From assembly GCA_030533445.1 (NCBI GenBank), contig CM060065.1:51281964-51345963 (forward strand): 64,000 nucleotides of DNA, read 5' to 3'. Position numbers and translations under genes: made by a program. Numbering within the stretch: the stretch's first letter is position 1; every line of letters starts with the position of its first letter. This document shows, in pieces, positions 1 through 11,792 of the stretch. This DNA comes from Cyprinodon diabolis. Lineage: Eukaryota; Chordata; Actinopteri; Cyprinodontiformes; Cyprinodontidae. The notes beneath the pieces are model-generated. The model did no database searches and was not told the origin of the DNA. It saw only the letters and a program-made list of their open reading frames with translations.

Positions 1-175
1 TTTCTGGTGGGGTTTTATGCAGACTTGTGAAACACTGTTGCAGTAATCAAATTGGGCCTTTAGTGTGAGGGATTGCTGTCTAGTAAATGAGTTGATGCAA
101 TCAGCTGGTTTTCCTTAGATAGAAAACTTTGAACTAATCTGATTGTATGTGCCTTATGGCGCTGACATACCTTGG
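1..175 (+). repeat. LINE-type 3' tail remnant (chimeric)
   Basis: Positions 18-52 match the sense of the LINE-derived segment near 39430-39470 (shared 'gttgcagtaatcaa'). Positions 60-155 match the repeat tail at 20640-20730 (shared 'gatgcaatcagctggttttc', then a run of gaaaactt). The join of two retroelement pieces suggests a deletion or template switch. The family is inferred as a teleost CR1/L2-type retroelement; there is no open reading frame. Confidence 0.55.
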
Positions 176-602
176 CGATTTGGCCAGTGTATGCCGACGT
201 CCCAGAATCTTTTAAAAGGCTGGCATACACGGAACTTTCTAATTATTTATTCAATATTGGCCATATACATAGAGTATTCATAATGAGTCCAGAACTTATA
301 TTCAATGACAGTCTAACTTATGCATAACACATGGAAGCATAAGCCAATGATATTTAACAAGCCAGTGTCCTGAGGGGGGCAGCAAAAGAAGAACGAAAAA
401 GAAAAAAAAGAAAGGTTTACAGTAGATTTAGTGTTCTGTCTGCTAGGAAGTTTGCTGTTCGTGGGCAGGAACATATGGAGGATCCTTCACACTCACCACC
501 CTATGATGGGGATGATACAGGTTGGATAAGCTAGACGTCATGACTCATGAGTAAGTAACAATTAATGTTTGTCAACAATCAGATAACTTATAGCCCATGT
601 AT
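176..602 (+). other. Unclassified stretch, possible decayed coding remnant
   Basis: Two short open stretches on the plus strand (about 189-330 and 361-533) read as protein-like text. The second starts with a basic run (KEERKRKKRK) followed by serine and proline. Neither has a start, splice context or recognised domain. They could be decayed transposon coding sequence, but no family can be named. Confidence 0.2.
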
Positions 603-1195
603 GGCATATGCTAGCCTGGGTGCCATTCCGAACTTAGTCCCGCCCACAACGTTTGAGGTCGGGAAGTTCGGTCTGGCATTGCTCAATAGTAGCGCGAGTA
701 TGCTAGCACAATATTTGGTCGGGCTAATCAAATTGTCAGGGTGGGCTTTATACGATGATGGACAGATGATCAACAGTAACGTAATCAACCACGTGACCAA
801 AGCTCTCTTGGGTGACAACAACAATGGCTGCCGCTGGAGAGTTGAGGTGAGTAGATTCTGCTATTAGGTCTGTTCTAGAAGATATCGACAGCAAATTAAT
901 TTTAAAACAGGAACAGAGAAACGCGATCAAGGCATTTGTTGAAAAGAACAATGTTTTTGGCGTCCTTCCTACAGGATTCGGCAAAAGTTTAATTTATCAG
1001 CTGGCTCCCTTGGTCGCTTAACATTCTTCACGCACTCCGTTGCTCTTATTGGTTGTAGGTCTATCCAATTGAGTGCAGAGGTATTTTTTTTCCTGGTCCG
1101 TTCAAAACACGCCCCATAATCACAGCTCTATGGAGCAGCATCAGACTCATATTCTGACTAGAATTGAGTAGGACTACGTCAGGCTAGTCATATGC
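603..1195 (+). mobile_element. Nonautonomous DNA transposon carrying a RecQ-like helicase start (copy 1)
   Basis: The element spans 612-1186 (575 bp). Its ends are TAGCCTGGGTG on the left and, reverse-complemented, TAGCCTGACGT on the right, giving a short terminal inverted repeat of TAGCCTG. The flanking 9-mers are ggcatatgc (603-611) and gtcatatgc (1187-1195), a target-site duplication with one mismatch. A second, independent copy at 62030-62577 has the same end sequence, a perfect 9-bp duplication and the same internal helicase fragment. A helicase-encoding DNA transposon (for example an Academ-type lineage) is the likely parent, but that assignment is inference. Confidence 0.8.
824..1021 (+). 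pseudogene. Truncated RecQ-like SF2 helicase N-terminus (transposon-borne)
   Basis: Reading from the ATG at 824 gives 65 codons with one in-frame TGA at codon 9 (848-850), then an open stretch to TAA at 1019-1021. The residues include a motif 0-like LKQEQRNAIKAF and the Walker A motif LPTGFGKSLIYQL, as in RecQ-family 3'-5' DNA helicases, which unwind DNA using ATP. Real RecQ helicases have several hundred residues, so this keeps only motifs 0 and I and cannot be active. The early stop lies in AGGTGAGTA, which also fits a splice-donor consensus, so an intron there cannot be excluded. The matching fragment at 62210-62395 has no early stop and ends four residues sooner. Confidence 0.75.
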
Positions 1196-3292
1196 AAGAA
1201 ATTTTGAGCAGCATACTTGCCTTATGTCAACGTGTGCCAGCGTGCTTCAGCCAGTTTCATCGTGCTCATAACTAATAATTTAATGCTTTTTAATTATCTT
1301 AGAAATAAATTTTATGCCATCCATAAGTACCCATGACTCTCATATACATATATGTATATCCATCTATATATATCTATATCTATATAGATATATATATATT
1401 TATATAGATGGATATTTGCATTTTTGAAATTTGCGTTTTTTCATTCTCTAGCTTATTCTCCACCTGGAGACTGGAGCTTGACACCAGATATAACCTCAGG
1501 ATAGGCAGTGGGTAGCCAGGACCAGCTCTGCAGATAAAACGGGAGGACAAATAGGGAATTATTTAACAGTCCTTTTAAGGGCTTAATTAAAAAGTCTATT
1601 TGTAAAAGCCATCCACAAACCTCTTAAAAACATTTCTTTCTTTCATGTCACAATAGTTTTTATTCTATCTTCCATTCTTATGAAGCAAGGCTTTCTCTTC
1701 ACTGCGCCTCTTCACCCTACATCACAGCCACATCAGTCCCCAGTTGACAGAAAAGTCCAAGTGTTTTAAATCCAGTGATAGTTGCTGTGCATTGATTGCA
1801 CGTGTCAGGTCACCGTTGCTTCTATGTTATTGCCATAACATTTCCACTTACATTGCTAGAAGCACGTATGTCGCAATCCTTTGCATCTCTGCGCTCCTAA
1901 ACGAGTCCTCATACTGTAAAGACCCAACATGTCAATCACTTGCTCTAGCCGCTGGAATCATGTTTGATGTGAATTACATTGAACATACATTGAAGTTTGT
2001 GTTTGCAATGTGGCAAACTCTGCATACTAAATGATGCCCTGTTGTTCATTTATGGCTTTTAAGTCATCTTAATCTAGGAACTAGTTAAGGACGTATTAGT
2101 TTCAGTTAAGTCCTGATTTCAAATCTGACTCTAATAATTTCTCAGGAATATTTGTTTCTTTGCCTTAATTATTATTTTACAGCCTTGTCTGTGTTCCCCT
2201 GCGAGCTCAATATTCAAGTCCTATAGAAAAAAACAAAACTGTTATTCTTGAGCAACCACTGACAAGGCACTAATGTGATTGAGATGTATGTTAGTGCCGG
2301 GCAGGTAGCCCAGTTTCTGGAAAGGTTTTCATAAAACAGCTGGCAGGAAATGTAAACAGAAATCAAACCACACTTGTGTTACTACTAAATTTGTCCTATT
2401 TTTGGATTGAATTGGATTTGGAAATGTAATAGACAGCTCTAAGTGTTTGTGTGGAAATTCTTTTTAAAAAAAGTGATCTGTATGTGTTGGTAAGGGCATT
2501 GTATAATCCAAGTCTTCTGGTGGGTATAGCAGTGCTGGTTTAAAATAAAAAAAAGAATATAAAAAATGTATTTAATTTTGTTATTTATTATAATGCCTAA
2601 TCAGTAATTAAATACATTTCTATTAAAAATGTGTACAAGTTATTTATATGTTCTAAGGAAAAGCCTACAATCTGTAGCATGAGTGCAAAAACACATTATA
2701 CTGCATTACTTCTGCACAGCCACCTTAATTCAATCTGCAAAGCTGATCTGTTTAAAACTACTGTTTAAACAGGTGATACCCGAGGCTAAATCCAACCCAA
2801 ATTAAACTAATGACTCCAATAACAAAGATTATTCAGTCCTTTTTTTCATTAGACCGTGTAAGGAGGCTGATGATAAAGTGATGTGATCTGGAGAGCAGGC
2901 ACAGACAACCTACCCCCTTAATGAATAAATAAGTCTGCAGGTCAGCACCTTTAACAAACCTCTAGACCAGTTGAAAGTCCTATTAATGTTTCTTTGGCAG
3001 CAAGTAAAAGTAGAAATAGAAGTTAAAGCAGCAACATATCAAATGGTTTCTAGTCGATATATACTATAATGCTGCCACCATCATGCAGGATTATGTGGAG
3101 TGGAGTTTTTACTGGACAGCTGCACTATGCATTTCAGGCTCAGAGCAGAGCTACTGTATTCACTAAATCATTTATTTACTAATTATCTGCACTGTTAGGA
3201 AGAGTTATCTTCACAAATGAGTTATTAAAGCAAAATCCACATGTTGATTGATATTTATTGATAATCATACAGCTCGGAATCCTATACTGTAA
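1196..3292. other. No gene recognised; AT-rich, small palindromic ATs
   Basis: No coding region, LTR or transposon end was recognised. An imperfect AT palindrome at about 1340-1413 (atccatctatat... read back as ...atatagatggat) can fold on itself. The open frames here are short and lack homology that I can recognise. Confidence 0.5.
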
Positions 3293-3584
3293 TACGGAAG
3301 AGGATTAGGGCCACTGAAAAAAAAAAAAAAGTTAACAGATTTTTTTAATTTTATTTCAGTATAGTATGGGAAAAAAGTCAGAATTCTGACTTTTTTTCTC
3401 AGAATTCTGACTGAATTCTGACAATAAAAAAGTCAGAATTCTGAGAAAAAAAGTCAGAATTCTGACTTTAATCTCAGAATTCTGAGAAAAAAGTCAGAAT
3501 TCTGACTTTTTTCCCATGTTAAACTGAAATAAAATTTAAAAATCAGTTATCTTTTTTTTTCAGTGGCCCTAATCCTCTTCCGTA
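3293..3584. mobile_element. Fold-back/MITE element with long inverted arms and GTCAGAATTCTGAC repeats
   Basis: The left arm begins TACGGAAGAGGATTAGGGCC and the right arm is its reverse complement, ending at 3584. The inverted match continues imperfectly inward for about 100 bp on each side (3293-3393 against 3484-3584). The centre contains several copies of the self-complementary 14-mer gtcagaattctgac separated by A or T runs. A TA dinucleotide at both ends is consistent with a Tc1/mariner-type TA duplication. There is no coding sequence, so it would need a transposase supplied by another element. Confidence 0.85.
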
Positions 3585-4655
3585 CTATAAGACTGACTCA
3601 ATGGTTTAAAAAAAAAAGTAAGTTAGGTCAATGTATTATTTTGAATCTGATGTTGCAGAACTTTCATGAATATGAATTAATTTGATTGAATTTTGTTTCT
3701 TATTTTGCTATTTCTAACTTTGCTATTTCCATCATTTGTAAACATTTTATCCCAGAGCTTTGGATCTTTTATAAAGGCAATTGTAATTTCGTTTTAGTTC
3801 AAATTCATTAGAATTTTTAAAAGCATAAATTATTCAGTGATTTACTTTGGAAATATAGTTCTCACATATATGATTTGATGGAGGAGGATATTTTTTAATG
3901 AGGATCATTAAATAGTTAATTGTTTCATTCATCAAAATTATTTTAAACAGACTGTTTTTGAATTTTTTAAAACATCCCATTCCCAGCTCATCTGCTTGAA
4001 ATATTTGGTGCAGTCCTTAATTAAGCCTATTTGATTTGTAGATTGGCTTAAATTTCCATAATCAGTTGATCCAGTGGTTTTAAATGTAGTTAGTCTGATT
4101 AATAAAACCCACAATTTTAATCAAAAGCTGTTTGAAGGAGCTTTTAGGTCAGTTAAAGCCCAGGTCTGCTTCGTTCAAATGCATCGTGACAAAATTCTAT
4201 TAATCATCTCAAAATTAAGAATTTTAATCATCGCTTTAATTCTACAAAAAAATCTCAGTGTCACAAAGAGTTGAAATTCTTTCTTGTCCCTCACAGCATG
4301 CATAAGCAAATTGCCAGTTAAAAAAAGGATCTCTGGCAACAACTGAACTGCTCAACTTTCTCCAAGGCGTTTTCCTTTTGTCTTTCAAGTTTTAAATAAC
4401 AATATCATTTTGACTCACAGTTGGGATCCAACAAATATTTTAATTGTTTTGCTGGTAGCAAACAGTTTTTTTTTTTGAGGGAGGGGTATTTTGTATTTTT
4501 GGCACTTGGACTTTTGAATCTGTAAACAACTTTCAGTAAAAAAACAAGTTTTAAATTGAGCTTGAATGTCTTTTAAGAGGGTGGTAATCTGTCTAAGGTG
4601 AGCTACAGGCTACAGAAAAAAATTCAGCAGAGTTAGATTAATACTGGAAATATTA
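3585..4655. other. No gene recognised
   Basis: The stretch is AT-rich with short homopolymer runs. I see no repeat boundary, domain or RNA gene. Confidence 0.5.
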
Positions 4656-4659
4656 TTAT

Positions 4660-4830
4660 ACTTCAAAAACCACCATTATCATCCCTGTTCTGAAGAAACC
4701 ATCAACCTCAGTTTCAACGACTGTGGTCTGTTTGCACTCATCCCCATCCTCATAAAGTCTGGTCATGAAATATATCACGGCTGCCCCGCTGATACTGAAA
4801 CTAGACACACTGGGGCTTAATACTGGGAAT
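4660..4830 (+). pseudogene. LINE reverse-transcriptase scrap (N-terminal RT region)
   Basis: On the plus strand, 4665 onward reads KTTIIIPVLKKPS. In the next frame it reads LNDCGLFALIPILIKS. Together these resemble the block in CR1/L2-type LINEs where 'IPVPKK' precedes 'LNDYRPVALTPI'. A frameshift lies between the two parts and in-frame stops follow. The scrap is too short to assign to a family. It is not a functional gene. Confidence 0.5.
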
Positions 4831-5126
4831 CGCTGCACAGAATAACTTGTTGGATCTATGGAGTTAATTTTTTTTCATTATTGTTGTAAACAAAGAACAC
4901 ATTTTGTAAATGGAAATTACAGAAATTAAAAATGCAATCCTGAAATGAAACCTTTTAAGAAATGCTTTTCTGTTTAGTCTAATTTTTTTAAATTATCTTT
5001 TAAATTTTTTGTTTTTTAATCATTTCAGAATTTGTTTTACATAGAATTTTATGAATTGCACTCTTTTTTACAGCTGCAGCTAGTGGGCTTTCCTCTAGAC
5101 TGAGGATGGAAGAAGCTGTCTAGATG

Positions 5127-5485
5127 TTAGCAACGGGGATGTCCCAATCCAATATTGATATCAGATATTGGTCCGCTATCGGCATAAAAAGAAATATATA
5201 TACCGACCAAAATCTAAAATCTCCCATATTACACGCAAATAGAAAGACTCCACTTTAGTTTAAAGTTTGTGTAACTCATTGATCGATAGGAAATGGGTGA
5301 GTTATTTCTCATTTAAGTAATATCAACTGACCAAACGTTCTCTAATATTTGACACTACAAATTTTGTAATAACAATAGCATGATTTGTGCTGATATTGTA
5401 CCAGGTCCATATCGCTATTGGTCAGCACCAAAGCTGCTATATCAGTGTTGTATCAGAAATTAATCGAGCCATCATCATTAGCAAC
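5127..5485. mobile_element. Nonautonomous hAT-type element, 8-bp TSD ttagcaac
   Basis: The element spans 5135-5477 (343 bp). It begins GGGGATGTCCCAATCC and contains repeated 'gatattggtc'-like motifs, typical of a teleost hAT-derived MITE. The 8-mer ttagcaac lies directly on both sides (5127-5134 and 5478-5485), as expected for hAT insertion. The right terminal repeat is degraded. There is no coding sequence. Confidence 0.75.
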
Positions 5486-6089
5486 CACCAGAGATGGGAA
5501 GTAACGAAGTACAAATACTTCGTTACTGTACTCAAGTAGATTTTTCTGATATTTTTACTTTACTTTACTACTTATTTTTATGGTGACTTTTTACTTCTAC
5601 TCCTTACATTTTTAAAAATTGGCTCGTTACTTTAGCTTTGAATCATTTCAATGGAGTTACCGTTATTATTTTTCACGTCATCAATACCAAATTCAATCTA
5701 ATTGGATGGGAATCTACGTTGCATTTGACGCACCACTACAAGATGAATCGACAGATTTGGCGGTATTCATTCGCGGCAAATCATTGCAGCTTGGTGGCGG
5801 TGGCGTTAGCATAGTAGCATGGACGACGAGATGATTGAAAATGAACACAACAGAGATCTAGTCCTATTGGCAGACATCCATTTAAAATGTCGGCAACGGC
5901 ATGAAAAAAGTGGTTTCTACTTTTACTTTTATACTTTAAGTAAATTTACAAGCCTGTACTTTGTTACTTTTACTTGAGTAAAGAAGTTTAATCAGTACTT
6001 CCACTTTTACCAGAGTGTTTTTTAACACCAGTATCTGTACTTTTATTCAAGTACGGAAAGTGAGTACTTTTGCCATCTCTGGCAACCAC
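5481..6089. mobile_element. Nonautonomous hAT element, 8-bp TSD gcaaccac
   Basis: The element spans 5489-6081 (593 bp). The terminal inverted repeat is CAGAGATGG on both ends, and subterminal regions are rich in 'ttacttttact' and 'aagtaca' motifs. The perfect 8-bp duplication gcaaccac lies at 5481-5488 and 6082-6089. A short open stretch near 5818-5925 starting MDDEMIENEHNRD may be a relic of a transposase first exon, but I cannot place it in a domain. Confidence 0.88.
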
Positions 6090-7083
6090 ATATTTATGGG
6101 TAAGGACCGAGTATGGTGTCAAATTGCTGCCAAAAACCAGAAGAGAAAACAAAGCAATCACAATAGTACAAATATGAATCACAGCCACCCAATTTAATAA
6201 ACAAAGAGTGCACGGCCACTCTACGTATCTGTCTGCTCCTGTAGAAAAACATATGCTTCCTTGATTTGTGTGTTTGTGGTAGGGGGGGGGGGATTTCTGT
6301 TTCCGTAGTTAGGAGGAGTTTTTATTCTAATGGATCTGATTGGCTGGATTTTCAGCTCCTATCCTTTTAGCTTTTTGAACCAAGTAGCTTCCCGTTCGCA
6401 TTTTAGGTAGAGTTCTGGTGCTATCTGACCTTGCTGACTAACTGTAATGTGGTTCATAGAGCTCTCAACAATTTGTAGTTTGAGAGGCTTCTAGCTGAGA
6501 TAAACAGGGTAATAATGATTTTGTGGTTGCCTTTGTGATTTTTCGTAGTTATGACATTTAATTTGCTCTGATTATTTCTTTGACTATGTATTTCCATATT
6601 AGAGGCGGCAGGGACATTTATATTGTTCTAAATTTTAGACTGAAATGAAATTACACATTATAAAATACAATTAGATCATTGATTAGACATTATCTAGTTT
6701 ATGCAGTACACTGGCCAGTGTAGACAAATCTAAAACTGTTTACCATTGTGTTCTACATGCAAATAAAATCATATAGAAGTAATATTAGACATTTTAAAGC
6801 AATTCCTGATGTTCTTTGCATACTAGTATGAAGATCGCTATACTTTGTCCTCCTGGACGCTAAGAAGTCCGTGGTTTAGAGCTCTGCTCCGGCTTACAGT
6901 CAGATCTACATCGTGGAACAAATCCTGAGAAATTGCTGGTTCCATGGTTTACCAACAGACGTACAGTAACACATGATGATCGTATGATGATCTAAATTTT
7001 GAATAACTTTTAAATTAAGAATTTTTTTGTACGGAGGATAAATGTTGCACATTTCATTTTTAAGTACATTGATCTATAATATT

Positions 7084-7090
<7 letters not shown>
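6090..7090. other. No gene recognised
   Basis: There is a G run at about 6283-6291, then AT-rich sequence with no recognisable repeat or coding signal. Confidence 0.5.
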
Positions 7091-7091
<1 letters not shown>

Positions 7092-7175
<84 letters not shown>

Positions 7176-7208
7176 TATATATTTATTTTTATTTATTTAT
7201 TTATTTTT
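7092..7208. repeat. (TA)n microsatellite grading into (TTTA)n
   Basis: About 80 bp of uninterrupted TA is followed by a short imperfect TA block and then TTTA units. A brief (CA) run precedes it. Confidence 0.97.
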
Positions 7209-8441
7209 CTTTCCCTGAGTCAGTGTCTGTGTGAGTGTGCATGCATGCAACCACACTTGCCTCTCTTCCCGGCTGCATCATGTTGGTGTGACAGATGTTT
7301 GTGTTTTTGTGTGCATAGTTGCTTAATACTACGGGCAAAACAGGAAGTTGAACAGGAAGTTACCTGTTTTAAACCTCCGACAGAGGGGTGTGTCTTCAGA
7401 GGGGAGTAGTTTCGGTTACATTCGCTGCACTTGATCACAATAAAAGTTACCTATGTTTCGGTTGCATATTTGGCATTAGGAGCAGTAGCAGCCATTTCCT
7501 TTTTTACTTAAATGACAACAAATGTCTTAAATCCTTACTGTATAAACAACAAGTCATTCAGGCCTTTTAAAAAAGGTTGAACATCAAAACTGCTTTAATC
7601 AATGAGAAAGCATGCTATTAGTACTGATTATATTGAAAACATAAACTGTAAGACAATGTTGGAGAGAGCAGAAAAAAGGTAGGGTTGCTGTCAAAATACT
7701 CCCCAGTTAGTAGCAAATTAACCTGATGATCAGGACTCGCAGTAACATGATTGATTTTTAAATTATTTCAAACAAAAGAGTCATTTCAGTTTCCCTTTGT
7801 ACTGATCTATTATCAGCCACAGAAGAGACAAGAATTTCCACCTGCATAGAATCTCCCCAAACCAACAGTATAACATCCTACAGTTACAGCAATTCCACTG
7901 AGGTTGATTTAGCATAAAAGGACACCACCACATGTTACAGACATCCCAAGTTTCAAAAACACATTTCAGGGAGATGGTTATCAATTTCTTTTTAAGTTTC
8001 TTGTTATTAGAGTTACTGTTGTAAATTTATCATTTTCTTTATCAGGAGTGTGTCTAAACTTTGAAGCACAACTTAATATATTTACCTCAATATATAAATA
8101 CAATCCATTTTAGGATTGGCAGTCCAAACAGGGAGAGGTGTACAAGAGGAAAAAGATGAGCAAGGTGTAATGTTATTAAAAGCCAGGTAAGTTTCAGTAC
8201 AGACCGTCAGACAAGAGAAAAACACAGGAAGACAAAACACAAAAGTCTCAGATATGATGTATTGGTAAATGATAGAGTCAGTTATTGGCAGAGGCAATTT
8301 GAGCAATTTTTTGAAATTTAGAAATGTAAGTAGAAAACAGTGAAATGTACCTTGCCAGGGTTCTCAGCACCCCTAACCCTCTGACTCTAGATTTGACCCT
8401 GATCTGCAGGAATTTAAATTCAAGTATCAGAATGAGATTGG
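7209..8441. other. No gene recognised
   Basis: There is an inverted gaagttgaacaggaagttacc-like mini-duplication near 7341-7364, but no gene or transposon boundary was identified. The short open frames have no recognised domain. Confidence 0.45.
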
Positions 8442-9374
8442 AGGTGTGTCAGGACTCCTGTTTTCGTGTTTGTCTCCCTTCATCCACCAGGAGGCGCCTG
8501 GTTCTGGTCCGCCTCCTCACACACCTGCTGATGGTTTCCTCGTTAACGGAGTGTTCTTAAGCTACTGACTGCCACTACCTCGACGCCAGAGTGTTTGCCA
8601 GTTTAGGGTACTCTAGCCAAGCTGAGTTTTTGCTGAGTCAAGCTGAGCTTTTTGTCAATCTGAGTTTAAACTTTGTTTTTGTCTTTGCCTCTCGGCAGGA
8701 AGTCACCCTGCAAACTGGATCTCTCGGACCTTCACTCCCTGGAAGGATCAACTGAGCTTCAAACTTAGCTGGGATTTAAACAGGATTTTTTTTAAAATTT
8801 CTTTTATTTCTTTTATTTCTATGTATTTCTTTTTTAAATGCTTTTTTTTGTAGCACTTTGAGGCCTTTTTGGTGAAAAGTGCAGTATAAATTAAACGAAT
8901 TATTATATTAATATTATTATTTGGATCCACTTTTCCCCAAGAGATCGTTTGAGCTTCTCACTGAGAAAGGGATTATTCTCCCCTGCGACCCGTTCAAGTA
9001 TCGCAGGAAATCTGAGTGGCAGTCAGTTTCTCCGTTCACCTACTTTCAACCGCATTCTGGGTAAACCCTATTCCGCCCTCCACCGAATCAGACAAACACT
9101 GGAACCACGGCACAAAGACAAGAGTCAAGGATTCAACAACATGAGTCGGCAACCAAGTCCTCTTCCCCAAGTTCACGAGTCAAATTCCCCACTAAACCTG
9201 AACTAACCGCTGTGTCTTCCCCTCACTTTACAGTTCCAGTTGAGCAGTGTTCAGAGTAAGACTTCTCCCTCTGCTAAACTTCTTCAATAAAACTCGTTAA
9301 ACTTTTTCCCTGGTCTCTCTGAATTGGTTTCTCTGCATGTGGGTCCGAGCTTTAGATAAAACCATGACAAGGTG
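8442..9374 (+). mobile_element. Solo LTR, plus orientation, 5-bp TSD aggtg
   Basis: The LTR spans 8447-9369 (923 bp). It starts TGTCAGGACTCC and ends CCATGACA, with AATAAA about 80 bp before the end. The 5-mer aggtg flanks both sides (8442-8446 and 9370-9374), which is diagnostic of retroviral-type integration. It shares most of its sequence with the LTR at 55590-56310 but is about 200 bp longer because of an internal insertion at about 8787-8922. No primer-binding site, gag or pol sequence is next to it, so it is a solo LTR, most likely from a Ty3/Gypsy-type element (family inferred). Confidence 0.85.
8787..8922 (+). mobile_element. Retroelement 3' tail nested in the solo LTR
   Basis: The related LTR at 55590 runs directly from 'aaacagga' to 'tttggatcc'. 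Here these are separated by about 140 bp containing 'gtagcactttgaggcc', 'gtgcagtataaatta' and an ATT-repeat tail. That layout fits a 5'-truncated LINE or SINE 3' end with a short tandem tail. The insertion postdates the LTR. Confidence 0.65.
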
Positions 9375-11790
9375 GAAGACTGAGGATCAGTGTATTCCGA
9401 ACAAATACCCAGGGATGATGACAACAGGCATTTCCTGTTAGCGGTCTCTTCATTTTTCTACACAGAACATTTGGTACACTTCAAAATAAGATGTGCAACA
9501 TAAATAACTTACAGTAGGTTTGTTCATAGTCGTAATATAAACATTTGTATTATAGCTTCCTGGTTCAAATTGTATGGTGAGATATCAGCCAAACATGTAA
9601 ACATGGCTAATGTCTTTGAAAACAGCTTATAGCAGCTTCTCAGTCTGTGCCATCAAACATAGCGGCTGAGGTCTGATTGGGGGATCCTTTTGAACACTTA
9701 AAATGACAAAAATCACCCAGGCTCTTGTCTGCCTAGCACTTAAACAGAATACATTTCCATAGAGTGAAAACTAACCAGCTGCTCTCAAATCAGGTTTCTG
9801 CTCTTTGAAGAGTCGGATATGTCCCGTTATCTGGACTGCACCGCATTCTGATGTTGATGTCCAAAATAAAAAGGGATTCATGGCGTTATTTTCTAATCCA
9901 TCCAAATTTGCTCAGACTTTCGTATTTCAGTGCTCAGTTGCCACTGAAGATAAATTACTGCGGCAGAATCGTCGCTTATTAACATAGCTTTATAGGCATG
10001 AGGGATATTAAATGAGTTATTTCTTAAATAAAAAGTTCATAAATTTGAAAACGTGTCCTCTGTGGATTACTAATAATAATCTCAGAACTGCTCCTAGAAG
10101 GTCATTTTGTTTTACTTCAGGAAGGACATAAGCAATGATAGATGAGGCAGAAATAATAAAAGTTTTAAATGGCTCAAGCACTTGTATTAATATTAGAAAA
10201 AATAAAGAATAATGATTTTAGCACAACACGCTGCACATGCATCTGAGTGATCTGTTGTCTTCTGTTTTAGTTTGTTTGTCTTCTTTAGAGCCGTTTCACC
10301 TGTTTGTGCTGCTAGTGATTAAATTAGACATCCTCTGCAGCCTGAACCCTCTGTGTAAGAGAAGAGCCAGGTGTTTCACAGATAGAGTTATTTGTCATCC
10401 GACTTGTTCTCTTTCTGTGTAGGCTGCTATATTATAAGAAAAGTCCCCCAGTTTCCACTGCAGGCACTTGTGTCACGCTCATCACGTCTGACAGCTGTTC
10501 AAACCTTATCGCATCTGCTTATTTGGAGAAAAAGTCTGCCGCTATCATTAGCACATTCTCAACATTGCCATATTGGCCCCCTTTTTTTGCATCTGTTCTT
10601 AGAAGTAAAGTGTAACTGATGGTATTATCTAAAGCTATGATTCAATAATCTGGTTAATCCTATGGGACTTCTCAGAAATGGGTGTCGTAGGACTGAACAC
10701 TCGCTGTGCTTTTGGAAAAGTAGGGAGCCTTATAGTCAAGAGTTTAAACTATTTTTGGGATTAAGAGCATTTCCTTTGGAAAGCTAATGAAGAACCGCTG
10801 GAGAGGAAAACAAACGATGCTGACACAGATGATGAGCACCCTATAGATGTACATTACAGACTGAGGTAGAAGAAAAACAACTTCTGTTTTATCCCCATTA
10901 AACACAAACTGTGGTCCTGCAGTGTGGTGCCGATTAAAATGCACGCTTGTTATGGAGATGCACTGAATTGGATGGCTCCATTGTAAGGGAAGAGGGGCTA
11001 TGTTTAGACTGGAGGAAAACTAAGGTCATAAGGAGCTTTGGGGTGAAAAAAAGAAAAGAAAAAAAACACCACCTCCTACCCTCCATCCCTTATTGCTTCA
11101 CACTTTCCTGCAAACCCTGCCATTTCAGAGATTTATAAATAGTGTTAAGCCTGTTCTTGGCTCTCTTGTCGTTATGGGCCGCTCAGTTTGAGTGGCGGTT
11201 GTCACAGACAATTTCTATCATACTTTTATAGAAAACGGCTGCTCACTGAGGAGAAGAAAATTCTCTTTGAGGAGGCAAAGTCTCAGTTGGAAGAAAATTG
11301 GGAACAACAAACGCTGATCTTTTTTGGCAAGTAATTGTAAAAGCTATAAATATTCTAATTTCTCCACAGGTCTTCAAAGCTTTGGAGTAGCTTTTACTTT
11401 AACCAAATGATTTCTGTGTTAAGACAAAAAGAGGATTGTTTCCTTTTCCTATTTGTAACTGAAAACAAATCAAATACAATCAGCATTTTCAGCTAAATTA
11501 TTAGTTTGTTTTTCTGTATTTGCTAACGGCGCTTTATAATATCTATGAGGCAGAAAATCAGTGCCACATTAAGGAAACTAAGCTTAAACATGTCATCTCT
11601 GTCACATCTTTAATCCTGACAAAAACAGGAAGATATAAAATAAGACACTAAAAAATTTGTTTAAGCTAAATAAACAAGGTCACACCAACTAAGTCCTGCC
11701 AGTTTTAAGAGCCAGCTAATAAAAGAAAGTCTTGATCCATGTTTTAAAATTTGGCAGTGAAGGAGCCTCTCTAATGATTTCAAACAAAAG
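9375..11790. other. No gene recognised
   Basis: This is 2.4 kb of apparently unique AT-rich sequence. I found no transposon ends, LTR, RNA gene or convincing exon. The open frames are 60-75 codons and unsupported. Confidence 0.45.
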
Positions 11791-11792
11791 AG

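Noticed and set aside
748..984. Minus-strand open frame opposite the helicase fragment (also 62092-62370)
   Set aside because: The plus strand carries the Walker A motif in both copies; the antisense frame has no motif.
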